A program made the translations under genes and the position numbers. 64,000 nt of DNA from Methylomonas fluvii (GTDB taxonomy: Bacteria > Pseudomonadota > Gammaproteobacteria > Methylococcales > Methylomonadaceae), in contig NZ_JACXST010000002.1 in the NCBI RefSeq assembly GCF_014850975.1, positions 1,550,001-1,614,000 of the forward strand. The letters run 5' to 3'. Shown here in pieces: positions 9,642 to 18,127 of this stretch (position 1 is the stretch's first letter; each line of letters opens with the position of its first letter). The notes under the pieces are model-generated. The model saw nothing but the letters and a program-made list of their open reading frames with translations. It had not been told where the DNA came from and did not search any database.

Positions 9642-10115
9642 ATGGCTGAATTGCTTTTTATAGCGACGACTATTTTTGTAGCTTATGTAGTATTTGTAGT
9701 GATGGGCGGCAAAAAAGAAAAACCGGAAACAAGTAAACCCGAGCCCGCCAAGCCGGCAATCCAAACCGAACTGGCACCACCTCCTCCCGCAGCTGTAAAA
9801 ACCACCGCAAAACCCGCTCCAGCCAAAGCCGCCACACCCAAACCCGCCGCCCCCAAAGCCAGTAAATCTGCCCCGGCCAAAAAAGCCGCCGCACCTACGC
9901 CAGCAGCACCAGTCGATAGCCTGAAAAATCCAAAAACAGGTGAAGTCGCCAAAGTTCCAGCCAGTTATGCCTTTGCCAAACGTTGGATCAAAGATGCGTT
10001 GGTAGAAGAAGGGCTGTTGGACAAAGTGTATAAAAACAACGAATTAGACAATGCCGCAAACGCCAAAATTCAAGCCGCGCTGCAACAATTGAAAGGCATG
10101 AGCAAGTATCAATAA
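9642..10115 (+). CDS. Membrane-anchored protein with Ala/Pro/Lys-rich linker, unknown function
   Basis: A 157-residue protein with a strong ribosome site (AGGGGAAGGG). Residues 2-21 form one hydrophobic segment (LLFIATTIFVAYVVFVVMGG). Residues 24-90 are a low-complexity linker of A, P and K, with repeated KPA/PAKAA units. A compact C-terminal domain (about 92-157) contains NPKTGEVAKVPASYAFAKRW and is followed by a helical AALQQLKGM end. The plan suggests a tether holding a small positively charged domain in the cytoplasm. No family is recognised. Confidence 0.75.
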   Translation: MAELLFIATTIFVAYVVFVVMGGKKEKPETSKPEPAKPAIQTELAPPPPAAVKTTAKPAPAKAATPKPAAPKASKSAPAKKAAAPTPAAPVDSLKNPKTGEVAKVPASYAFAKRWIKDALVEEGLLDKVYKNNELDNAANAKIQAALQQLKGMSKYQ

Positions 10116-10135
10116 GCATGCCTGTGGATATTTAG

Positions 10136-10158
10136 GCGAGTAGCAGGCCCCTACTCGC
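10136..10158. terminator. Possible bidirectional terminator
   Basis: Perfect 8-base stem GCGAGTAG/CTACTCGC with a 7-base loop between two convergent genes. The T-run after it is poor, so strength is uncertain. Confidence 0.45.
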
Positions 10159-10175
10159 TTACAATCTATTTTCTG

Positions 10176-11516
10176 TTATTCCAGACCCAACTTTTTCAAG
10201 CGATACCGCAGCGAACGAAAGCTGAGACCCAAGTATTTAGCTGTGGCGGTTTTGTTCCAACGATTTTCCTCCAGCGCCGCACTCAAGGCTTTTTTCTCTA
10301 TGTCCTCGAGATAGGCTTCCAGCGACATTTTCTCGGCGTCGAAATCTTCGACAGCTGCCAATTCCATCCCCAAGGGCAAGTTCAGATCGTCGGCTTCAAT
10401 CACGCCACCATCGTGCAAGGCCAAGGCTCGCTCCAATATATTTTCCAACTCCCGGACATTGCCGGGAAAATAGTAGTGCTTCAACGCATTTAGCGCAGAG
10501 TCGCTGAGTTTGGGCAAATCCATACCGTTGGCGTTAGCCAACCCTGCCAATAAGTGCTCGGTAAGCTGAGGAATATCGCCAGGCCGGGCGCGCAGGGGCG
10601 GCAAACTCAGTTCGATGACATTGATCCTGTAGTACAAATCCTGCCGAAAACTGCCTTCCTGGACCATTTTGCTCAGATCCTTGTGGGTTGCGCTCAATAA
10701 GCGCACATCAACGGCCACCTCCCGCTGCTCGCCAACCGGGCGGACTTTTTTCTCCTGAATTGCCCGCAATAGTTTGACTTGCAAAGGTAAAGGTAAATCG
10801 GCCACTTCATCCAAAAACAAGGTACCGCCATCGGCCGCCTGAAACAATCCTTGCTTGTCGGCTACCGCGCCGGTGAAACTACCCTTTTTATGGCCGAAGA
10901 ATTCGCTTTCCATCAATTCAGGCGGAATCGCACCGCAGTTAATCGCAATAAACGGTTTCTCGCCACGCGGGCTTTGCTGGTGTATCAATCTGGCTACCAA
11001 CTCCTTGCCGGAACCGGATTCACCGCTGATATAAACCGGCGCCTGGTTGCGCGCCACCTTGTCGATCTTCGAGCGAATAGCGCACATTAATGCCGATTCG
11101 CCGAGCAAGATGTCACGGGTGCGCCGCTCCTTGTCGGAAACCCGCGTCAGCGAGGCTTGCAGCGCATGGCTGACCAGCTGCCGCAATACTGCCAAATCGA
11201 CCGGCTTGGACAGGAAGTCGAAGGCGCCTTTTTTCATGGCTTTGATCGCAATATCCATGCTGCCATGCGCAGTAATCACCGCCACTGGCAACTGCAAACC
11301 GGCTAATTGAATGTGATCGACCAAATCCAGCCCATCGCCGTCCGGCAGCTTCATATCGGTGAGACACAAATCAAACACTTCAACGGCCAGTAACTGTTTA
11401 GCCTCGGCCAGATTAGCCGCGCAACGGGTTTGAATGTGCATGCGGTTTAGCGTTATTTCAAGTAATTCGCGGATGTCGGGTTCATCGTCGACAACCAGGG
11501 TGACAGGCATATTCAT
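10176..11516 (-). CDS. pilR: NtrC-family response regulator PilR
   Basis: Activates sigma-54 transcription of the type IV pilin gene in known systems. The 446 residues hold a receiver domain (VVDDEPDIRELL, phosphoacceptor in LTDMKLPDGDG), an AAA+ domain with Walker A GESGSGKE, the sigma-54 contact GAFTGA-like loop GSFTGA, and Walker B GTLFLDEVADL. A C-terminal Fis-type helix-turn-helix follows (NKTATAKYLGLSFRSLRYRL). It overlaps the histidine kinase stop by four bases (ATGA). The pairing with a six-helix PilS-like kinase makes PilR the best name; other NtrC members remain possible. Confidence 0.9.
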   Translation of the reverse strand: MNMPVTLVVDDEPDIRELLEITLNRMHIQTRCAANLAEAKQLLAVEVFDLCLTDMKLPDGDGLDLVDHIQLAGLQLPVAVITAHGSMDIAIKAMKKGAFDFLSKPVDLAVLRQLVSHALQASLTRVSDKERRTRDILLGESALMCAIRSKIDKVARNQAPVYISGESGSGKELVARLIHQQSPRGEKPFIAINCGAIPPELMESEFFGHKKGSFTGAVADKQGLFQAADGGTLFLDEVADLPLPLQVKLLRAIQEKKVRPVGEQREVAVDVRLLSATHKDLSKMVQEGSFRQDLYYRINVIELSLPPLRARPGDIPQLTEHLLAGLANANGMDLPKLSDSALNALKHYYFPGNVRELENILERALALHDGGVIEADDLNLPLGMELAAVEDFDAEKMSLEAYLEDIEKKALSAALEENRWNKTATAKYLGLSFRSLRYRLKKLGLE

Positions 11517-13138
11517 ATTTCAATGACAGCGTGATCGGCATTTGCCAGCAATAGAGTGAAACAAGGTTTTCCGGAATGGGCGGCGTAACTTAACTCTGCT
11601 TGATTCAGTTCGGCCAATTCCCTGGAAATATACAAACCTAAACCGGTACCTTGGTGAGAGGTGGTAAAGAACGGTTCGAACAAATGCTGCCGATGCTCCG
11701 CAGCAATTCCGGCGCCATTATCGATAATTTTAATACACGGCACCTCCTGCATCTGCGACACTTCAAGCATGATGTCCCCTAGCTCAGGCTTACCGTATTG
11801 CAGGGCGTTGGCGCAGAGATTGTCGAGAATTTGCTTCAAGTGGCCGCTATCAATACAGGCATTCAAGCCTTGCGCTTTAAAAATCAATTTAAAACACTCC
11901 GCCCGCTCGCCCAAATTCAATTTCTGATCGTCAAGGTAGGCCGGCAACCACTGGTCCAAAGCGATTTTTTGTTTCTGCGACGGGTTACGGCGAGACAACT
12001 TCAGAATGTCCTCGATGATGCTATTTACCCGCTGACAATGGTGCTGGATGATTTCCGTCAAACGCAGCTCTTGCACATCTAAATCCGGTGCTTCGGATAG
12101 CAATTGCCCGGCATGGCTAATGGCGCTGAGCGGATTGCGAATTTCATGGGCAATACTGGCGGTCAACCGACCCAGAGACGCCAGCTTGCTCTGCTGTAAG
12201 CGTTGGTTATACAAAGCGATGTCCTCGAAAATCAGCATGTACAAGGCTTCGTCATCCATACGCAACTCGGAAAATCGCACTTGCACTTCGCTGCGATTGG
12301 CTAACCGGATAATCGCAAAATCCTGATCCCGATTATTCCGCCACAACTCGAAAGCTTGCCTGAGTTCCGGCGCTACCTCGGTCAGTTCCTCCGGATGCAG
12401 CACCAGCCCCAGCAAACGCAGCGCGGATTGATTGGAAAGCTGAGTGACCTGTCGTTCATCCACGATCATGATGCCCGATTGCAAATGCTGGATGATATAG
12501 CGGTTCAGACTTTCCAGTCTGGCGATGGTCTGCTCGTGCCGTCTAGCTAAAACCGCCGATTGTTCAGCGCGCTGCGCCAAGATCACCGACAAAAACGCGA
12601 TAGAAAAAAACGACACACCAAGCATGCCGGCATAGGTCAAGGTAGTATTTTCGAAGGCATGTATTTCTATCGCATACACTTCTTCAGCAAGAATTGCCAG
12701 ACTAGCCAAGGCCGCAAACAACATCGCGCAGCGCCCGCCAATTAATAAGCCACCCGCTGCTATCGAGATAGCCAGCAAGATGCCAATGCCGCTGCCAATG
12801 CCGCCGCTGGCATGCATCAGCAAGGTAATGAAGACAATATCAGTGAAAATAAATAACTGTGCCAGACTGGCATAAGCCCAACGGGGTCGAAATGCGACCG
12901 GCGCGGCAATCAGCGAAATCCCCAGATAGGCAACACTGGTGAACTGGTACAATGATGCGTCGTAGGAACCCAATAAAGACGGCCCAAAGCGCAAATAAAA
13001 CAGCATCACAAACAGGCAGGCGGTAACAAACCGATAGAGGGCGAAAATCTTCAACATCAACCATGCTTGCCGAACGGGAATGCCGTACCCCTTGGAAAAA
13101 GGGCAGGGATAAATAGTATCGACCGATGAAGAAAGCAT
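11513..13138 (-). CDS. pilS: Sensor histidine kinase PilS
   Basis: Membrane sensor kinase of 541 residues. About six transmembrane helices lie between residues 28 and 195, as in PilS, which senses pilin in the membrane. A PAS-like segment follows (LNRYIIQHLQSGIMIVD). The dimerisation domain has the phosphorylated His in SIAHEIRNPLSAISH, and the ATPase domain has NALQYG, DNGAGI and GTGLGLYISRE. The gene is followed by pilR with an ATGA overlap. The first 27 residues before the first helix are unusual; an ATG further in is possible. Confidence 0.9.
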   Translation of the reverse strand: MLSSSVDTIYPCPFSKGYGIPVRQAWLMLKIFALYRFVTACLFVMLFYLRFGPSLLGSYDASLYQFTSVAYLGISLIAAPVAFRPRWAYASLAQLFIFTDIVFITLLMHASGGIGSGIGILLAISIAAGGLLIGGRCAMLFAALASLAILAEEVYAIEIHAFENTTLTYAGMLGVSFFSIAFLSVILAQRAEQSAVLARRHEQTIARLESLNRYIIQHLQSGIMIVDERQVTQLSNQSALRLLGLVLHPEELTEVAPELRQAFELWRNNRDQDFAIIRLANRSEVQVRFSELRMDDEALYMLIFEDIALYNQRLQQSKLASLGRLTASIAHEIRNPLSAISHAGQLLSEAPDLDVQELRLTEIIQHHCQRVNSIIEDILKLSRRNPSQKQKIALDQWLPAYLDDQKLNLGERAECFKLIFKAQGLNACIDSGHLKQILDNLCANALQYGKPELGDIMLEVSQMQEVPCIKIIDNGAGIAAEHRQHLFEPFFTTSHQGTGLGLYISRELAELNQAELSYAAHSGKPCFTLLLANADHAVIEI

Positions 13139-13233
13139 TGCCGGTGTTTTTTATGCAGAGTTAGTTAGAATGTTTGTCAGTTCAATCATAGCACCAACTT
13201 GAGACGCGATTTAAGCCATCCATGGAGCACTAA

Positions 13234-14403
13234 ATGAATATTCACGAATACCAGGCGAAACAACTCTTTAAAGAGTTTGCGATCCCCGCGCCACAAGGCG
13301 CCGTGGCGACCACAGCCGAACAAGCGCAGCAAGCCGCACAGTCCTTAAGCAGCCCTGCCTGGGTGGTAAAGGCGCAAATTCATGCCGGCGCCCGAGGTAA
13401 AGCCGGCGGCGTGAAAGTTGCCCGGACCCTGGAGGAAGTAAAGGATTACAGCGCGGCGATGCTGGGTACACGTTTAGTAACGCATCAAACCGATGCCGCC
13501 GGCCTACCAGTCAATAGCGTTTGGGTGGAAGAAGCTTCGGCAATCAATCAAGAATATTATTTGAGCCTGTTGCTGGACCGGGAAAGCGAACGGCTAATAT
13601 TTATTGCCTCCGCTGCCGGCGGTATGGACATCGAAGCAGTGGCTGCCGAAACACCTGAAAACATAGTCAAGGTGCCGGTGCACCCCGCAGCAGGTTTACA
13701 ACCTTATCAATGTCGCCAAGTAGCCGCTGCACTAGGCTTGGGCAAAGAACAGCAAAGCCAGCTGCAAACCATTATGAGCGGCCTGTATCAACTGTTTTTA
13801 GCCAAGGACGCCAGCCAGATCGAAATCAATCCACTGATCCAAACCGATGACGGCAAACTCGTAGCGCTGGACGGCAAAATCAATTTCGACGACAACGCCA
13901 TCGCCTTACATCCTGACATCGCCGCGATGCGCGATGCCTCGCAGGAAGACGCCAAGGAAGCGGAAGCCAAACAATTCGATCTTAACTACATCACGCTGGA
14001 CGGCAATATTGGCTGCATGGTCAACGGCGCCGGCTTGGCCATGGCGACGATGGACATGGTTAAACTGAAAGGCGGCGCGCCGGCCAACTTTCTGGATGTG
14101 GGTGGCGGCACCAATAAAGACAAAGTGAAAGCCGCTTTTAAATTGATTTTGTCCGACGGTACCACCAAAGCGGTACTGGTGAATATTTTCGGCGGCATTG
14201 TCAAATGCGATGTGATTGCGGCCGGGATCCTGGCCGCAGCCGAGGAAATGCATTTGACCATACCGGTGGTGGTGCGACTGGAAGGCACTAACGTCGAACT
14301 GGGCAAAGCGATGCTAAGCCAATCAGGACTGGGCTTGGTAGCTGCTGACAATTTAAATCATGCTGCCGAATTGGCGGTAAAACTGGCGCAAGAGGTAGCT
14401 TAA
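13234..14403 (+). CDS. sucC: Succinate-CoA ligase, beta subunit
   Basis: ADP/GDP-forming ligase subunit converting succinyl-CoA to succinate in the TCA cycle. It is 389 residues, the standard length. Marks are [15 protein letters not shown], the ATP-grasp stretch [16 protein letters not shown], the nucleotide and Mg site QIEINPL, and [14 protein letters not shown] with NFLDVGGG. Sequence is closer in feel to SucC than to malate-CoA ligase MtkA, which shares the fold and occurs in serine-cycle methylotrophs. GGAG lies nine bases before the ATG. The stop overlaps sucD by one base (TAATG). Confidence 0.93.
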   Translation: MNIHEYQAKQLFKEFAIPAPQGAVATTAEQAQQAAQSLSSPAWVVKAQIHAGARGKAGGVKVARTLEEVKDYSAAMLGTRLVTHQTDAAGLPVNSVWVEEASAINQEYYLSLLLDRESERLIFIASAAGGMDIEAVAAETPENIVKVPVHPAAGLQPYQCRQVAAALGLGKEQQSQLQTIMSGLYQLFLAKDASQIEINPLIQTDDGKLVALDGKINFDDNAIALHPDIAAMRDASQEDAKEAEAKQFDLNYITLDGNIGCMVNGAGLAMATMDMVKLKGGAPANFLDVGGGTNKDKVKAAFKLILSDGTTKAVLVNIFGGIVKCDVIAAGILAAAEEMHLTIPVVVRLEGTNVELGKAMLSQSGLGLVAADNLNHAAELAVKLAQEVA

Positions 14404-15278
14404 TGTCTATTTTGATTGACAAACAGACTAAAGTCATTTGCCAAGGCTTCACCGGCAAACAGGGCACGTTTCACTCCGAACAAGCACTGGCTTACGGCAC
14501 ACAACTGGTGGGCGGCATCACACCGGGTCGCGGCGGCTCCACCCATCTGGATTTACCGGTGTTCGACACCGTCGGACAAGCCGTAAAAGCCACCGGCGCC
14601 ACGGCGACGATGATCTATGTACCGCCATTTTTTGCCGCCGACGCCATTCTGGAAGCGGTCGACGCCGGCATCGAGCTGATCGTCTGCATCACAGAAGGCA
14701 TCCCGGTGTTGCAAATGCTCAAGGTTAAAGCGGCCATGCAAGGCACGAGCTCGTTACTGGTCGGCCCCAACTGCCCTGGCGTCATCACCCCCGGCCAATG
14801 CAAGATCGGCATCATGCCCGGCCATATTCATCTGCCCGGCAAAATCGGCATCGTTTCCCGCTCCGGCACCCTGACCTACGAAGCCGTGCATCAAACCACC
14901 CGCGAGGGCTTGGGGCAAAGCACCTGCGTCGGCATCGGCGGCGATCCGATTCATGGCATGAATTTTATCGATGTGTTGAGCCGCTTCCAAGACGACCCGG
15001 ACACCCATGGCATCGTCATGGTCGGCGAAATCGGCGGTAGCGACGAAGAGCAAGCGGCTGACTTTATCAAAGCCCATGTCAGCAAACCGGTGGTCGGCTA
15101 TATCGCCGGCCAAACCGCGCCGCCCGGCAAACGCATGGGCCATGCCGGTGCGATTGTCACCGGCGGAGCCGGCACAGCGGCAGGCAAAATTGCGGCGATG
15201 CAAGCGGCCGGCGTCAGTATGGTCAGTTCGCCTTCGGATATTGGCGTCGCGATGCGGGATTGTTTTTCCAAAGCATAA
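14403..15278 (+). CDS. sucD: Succinate-CoA ligase, alpha subunit
   Basis: Carries the phosphohistidine and binds CoA. The 291 residues include the CoA-binding [44 protein letters not shown], and the active His within GHAGAIV. The start overlaps the sucC stop by one base, and its own stop overlaps nadE by one base, so the three are translationally coupled. No dedicated ribosome site is needed for this gene. Confidence 0.94.
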   Translation: MSILIDKQTKVICQGFTGKQGTFHSEQALAYGTQLVGGITPGRGGSTHLDLPVFDTVGQAVKATGATATMIYVPPFFAADAILEAVDAGIELIVCITEGIPVLQMLKVKAAMQGTSSLLVGPNCPGVITPGQCKIGIMPGHIHLPGKIGIVSRSGTLTYEAVHQTTREGLGQSTCVGIGGDPIHGMNFIDVLSRFQDDPDTHGIVMVGEIGGSDEEQAADFIKAHVSKPVVGYIAGQTAPPGKRMGHAGAIVTGGAGTAAGKIAAMQAAGVSMVSSPSDIGVAMRDCFSKA

Positions 15279-16924
15279 TGTCGATAAAAATAGCGCTAGC
15301 CCAACTGAACTTAACCGTTGCCGACATTCAAACCAACACTGGCAAAATTCTGGCCGCCGCTGAACAAGCCAAACAGCGGCAGGCCGATTTGGTCGTGTTT
15401 CCGGAGCTATGTGTCACCGGTTATCCACCTGAAGACTTACTGTTTCGACCCGATTTTATTCAGCAGGCGCAACAAACCGTTGCCGAAATTGCCAAGAAGA
15501 TTACCGGCATAACGGTAGTGATCGGCTATCCTCGGCAGCGGGATGGCCGGCTTTACAACACCGCAGTGGCATTGCACGACGGCGAAACCCTTGCCGAGTA
15601 CGATAAACAGGCCCTGCCCAACTACGGTGTATTCGACGAACAGCGTTACTTCAGCTCCGGCGAACACACCTGTCTGTTTACGGTTAAAGACAGTCAGTTG
15701 GCGTTGACGATTTGCGAAGACATCTGGCAGCCCGGCATCATTGCCAAAAACCGAGCGGCCGGGGCAGACATTATCCTGACCCTTAACGCCTCGCCGTTTC
15801 ATGCCGGCAAGATGCAGCAGCGCGAGGACATTATTTGTTCGCAAATTAAAGCCGAGCAGATACCCTTGGTTTATGTGAATCAAATCGGCGGCCAGGACGA
15901 GTTAGTGTTCGACGGCGCCTCATTTGTCGCTGATCGTAACGGCGACGTCGTGTTCCGAGCAGCCGAATTTGCCGAGCAACTCAGCATCGTCGAGTTTGTC
16001 GATCAACAGCCGCAAATAACCACCATCGCCGACTTGTATCAACCCGTGGTCAGCGAATACAAAGCGCTGGTCTTGGGCATTCAAGACTACGTACGCAAAA
16101 ATGGCTTTCAAGGCGCGATTCTCGGCTTGTCCGGCGGCATCGACTCTGCCCTTGTGTTGGCGTTGGCGGTTGATGCGCTGGGCGCAGATCATGTCGAAGC
16201 CGTGCTGATGCCATCGCGCTATACCCAAGACATGAGCAACCAAGACGCGATCCAGGAAGCCGAAGCCTTGGGCGTGAAATATCACATACTCCCCATCGAG
16301 CCGGCAGTCACCGCTTTTGGCGAAATGCTGGCCCCACTGTTTGCCGGCAGCAAAAAAGACACCACCGAAGAAAATATCCAAGCCCGTTGCCGTGGCGTGT
16401 TGTTGATGGCAATTTCCAATAAACAAGGCAAACTGCTGCTGACCACCGGCAACAAAAGCGAAATGAGCGTGGGTTATGCCACGCTTTACGGCGACATGGC
16501 CGGCGGTTTTGCGCCTTTAAAAGACGTATCCAAATTATTGGTCTACCAACTCGCCGAATACCGCAACACCTTGTCGCCGGTCATTCCGCAACGGGTTATC
16601 ACCCGCGCACCGTCGGCGGAATTGGCGCCGGACCAAAAGGACGAAGATTCGCTGCCGCCCTACTCTGTATTGGATCCTATACTTGCCTTGTATGTGGAAC
16701 AGGACAAATCCGCCGCCGAGATCGTGTCACAAGGCTTCGCGGCAACTGATGTGCACAGAGCGATTTCGCTAGTGGATAGAAACGAATATAAACGCCGGCA
16801 ATCGCCGCCCGGCATCCGCATCACGCCCAGAGCGTTTGGCCGTGACCGCCGCTACCCTATTTCATCCGCTTATCGCGGCACGGCCGCGCTTAATCAACCA
16901 GCGCCCGACAACGTTAAGGAGTAA
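15278..16924 (+). CDS. nadE: Glutamine-dependent NAD+ synthetase
   Basis: Amidates nicotinic acid adenine dinucleotide to NAD+ using glutamine. It is 548 residues, the long two-domain form. The N-terminal nitrilase-like domain has its Glu in FPELCVTGYPPEDL, Lys in YDKQALPNYGVFDEQRYF, and Cys in LTICEDIWQPG. The synthetase domain from about residue 265 has the P-loop GLSGGIDSALVLALAVDALG and GNKSEMSVGYATLYGDMAGG. The ATG at 15278 overlaps the sucD stop (TAATG) and was preferred to an upstream frame start at 15260. Confidence 0.96.
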   Translation: MSIKIALAQLNLTVADIQTNTGKILAAAEQAKQRQADLVVFPELCVTGYPPEDLLFRPDFIQQAQQTVAEIAKKITGITVVIGYPRQRDGRLYNTAVALHDGETLAEYDKQALPNYGVFDEQRYFSSGEHTCLFTVKDSQLALTICEDIWQPGIIAKNRAAGADIILTLNASPFHAGKMQQREDIICSQIKAEQIPLVYVNQIGGQDELVFDGASFVADRNGDVVFRAAEFAEQLSIVEFVDQQPQITTIADLYQPVVSEYKALVLGIQDYVRKNGFQGAILGLSGGIDSALVLALAVDALGADHVEAVLMPSRYTQDMSNQDAIQEAEALGVKYHILPIEPAVTAFGEMLAPLFAGSKKDTTEENIQARCRGVLLMAISNKQGKLLLTTGNKSEMSVGYATLYGDMAGGFAPLKDVSKLLVYQLAEYRNTLSPVIPQRVITRAPSAELAPDQKDEDSLPPYSVLDPILALYVEQDKSAAEIVSQGFAATDVHRAISLVDRNEYKRRQSPPGIRITPRAFGRDRRYPISSAYRGTAALNQPAPDNVKE

Positions 16925-16927
16925 ATC

Positions 16928-18049
16928 ATGTCAAAAATGCGTACCCTGTTACTTACCACCGGCCTGCTGCTGACTGCACAGACCAGTATGGCTCGCGAAA
17001 TTAATATCCCGGTGCCAATGGAGTACGGTTTAATCAAAAGTGTGCTGGTTAGCGAGCTCTACGACGGCCCGAATGAATCGGTAAGAGCCTGGAAAGACGG
17101 CAAGCAATGCAGCTTTTTGGACCTGGACCACCCGCAAATCAGCGGCGAGCAGGGACAGGTCAAAATTCAGAATAATGTACAAGCTCGAGTCGGTACCGCA
17201 CTGGGCGGCAAATGCATGACCTTGATCGAATGGTCCGGCATTTTGCAAACCCTGCAACAGCCGACATTGGATGCATCCGGCAATGTACTGAGCTTCCCGG
17301 TCACCCAACTGAATGCGTTTGATCGCAACGGCCAACCGTTGAACATTGCCCAATTGCAATCGCTGATCAAAAAAGCCGCCGAACCCAAACTGGCCGCTCT
17401 AAAAATCGACTTAAACCAATCCCGCCCGGACATTACTAAAACCCTGCTTCCCTTCATCGCCGCCGAAGATAGCGAGGAGTTGCACGACACCATCAACAGC
17501 CTGCGCTTCAATCAGGTCAAAGCCGATGAGAAAGGTATTTTAATCAACGTGGGCTACAGCGCTACCAACCAAAATGCCGGCGGCTTAAAAGCGGCCCCGA
17601 TATTGAACGAAGCGGAATTGAAACAATGGCGTAGCCTCTGGCAAGGTTGGCAGGCGTCTTTGGAAAAGAATATTGAGAAAGCCCCTATCGCCACCAACGC
17701 TGACGCCAGCCGGGCAAGCTTGCGCGATGTCCTGCAAAAAGCCGGCGTCGCCTTTGAACAAGGTCTGACGGCGGAATATGTGGCGGAAAACGATCCGGTG
17801 CGCAAGTTCTTCAACAGTTCCTGGGATGTACTAGCCCCGCTACTACGTGACGCGTCAACGCAGTTGCCGGGCAATAGCAGCCTGCGCTATGTGACGCTGA
17901 TTGCCGCAACGGACTTGATGTACGAGTTGGAATCGATAGGCTCGCCACTTGGGCTGGAAGTATCCTCCAACGGCTTGCGGAAACTGGCCCGTTCGCTGAT
18001 CGCCCACGAAAATCCCAAAGGCAAGACCAAAACCAAACGCAAAGGTTAA
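16928..18049 (+). CDS. Exported protein of unknown function
   Basis: A 373-residue protein with a clear signal peptide (MRTLLLTTGLLLTAQTSMA, cleavage near residue 22). It starts three bases after the nadE stop, with AAGGAG upstream. The mature part has two Cys (about residues 59 and 95) that could form a disulfide, no transmembrane helix, and a basic tail (GKTKTKRKG). It is the last gene before a strong terminator, so it is probably expressed with sucCD-nadE. No family is recognised and no role can be assigned. Confidence 0.8.
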   Translation: MSKMRTLLLTTGLLLTAQTSMAREINIPVPMEYGLIKSVLVSELYDGPNESVRAWKDGKQCSFLDLDHPQISGEQGQVKIQNNVQARVGTALGGKCMTLIEWSGILQTLQQPTLDASGNVLSFPVTQLNAFDRNGQPLNIAQLQSLIKKAAEPKLAALKIDLNQSRPDITKTLLPFIAAEDSEELHDTINSLRFNQVKADEKGILINVGYSATNQNAGGLKAAPILNEAELKQWRSLWQGWQASLEKNIEKAPIATNADASRASLRDVLQKAGVAFEQGLTAEYVAENDPVRKFFNSSWDVLAPLLRDASTQLPGNSSLRYVTLIAATDLMYELESIGSPLGLEVSSNGLRKLARSLIAHENPKGKTKTKRKG

Positions 18050-18076
18050 ACCAGACGGGCTTGCCCCATATAAAAA

Positions 18077-18113
18077 AGGGATACCGGCCGCAAGACCGGT
18101 ATCCCTGCTTTTT
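18077..18113 (+). terminator. Rho-independent terminator after the sucCD-nadE operon
   Basis: An 11-base perfect stem, AGGGATACCGG/CCGGTATCCCT, with an 8-base loop, followed by GCTTTTT. An A-run precedes the stem, so it may also serve the convergent 1158-residue gene. Confidence 0.88.
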
Positions 18114-18127
18114 AGGTATAGCCGAAT

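Noticed and set aside
13234-15278. Malate-CoA ligase (mtkAB) of the serine cycle
   Set aside because: Motifs and remembered sequences fit SucC/SucD better, and no serine-cycle genes adjoin.
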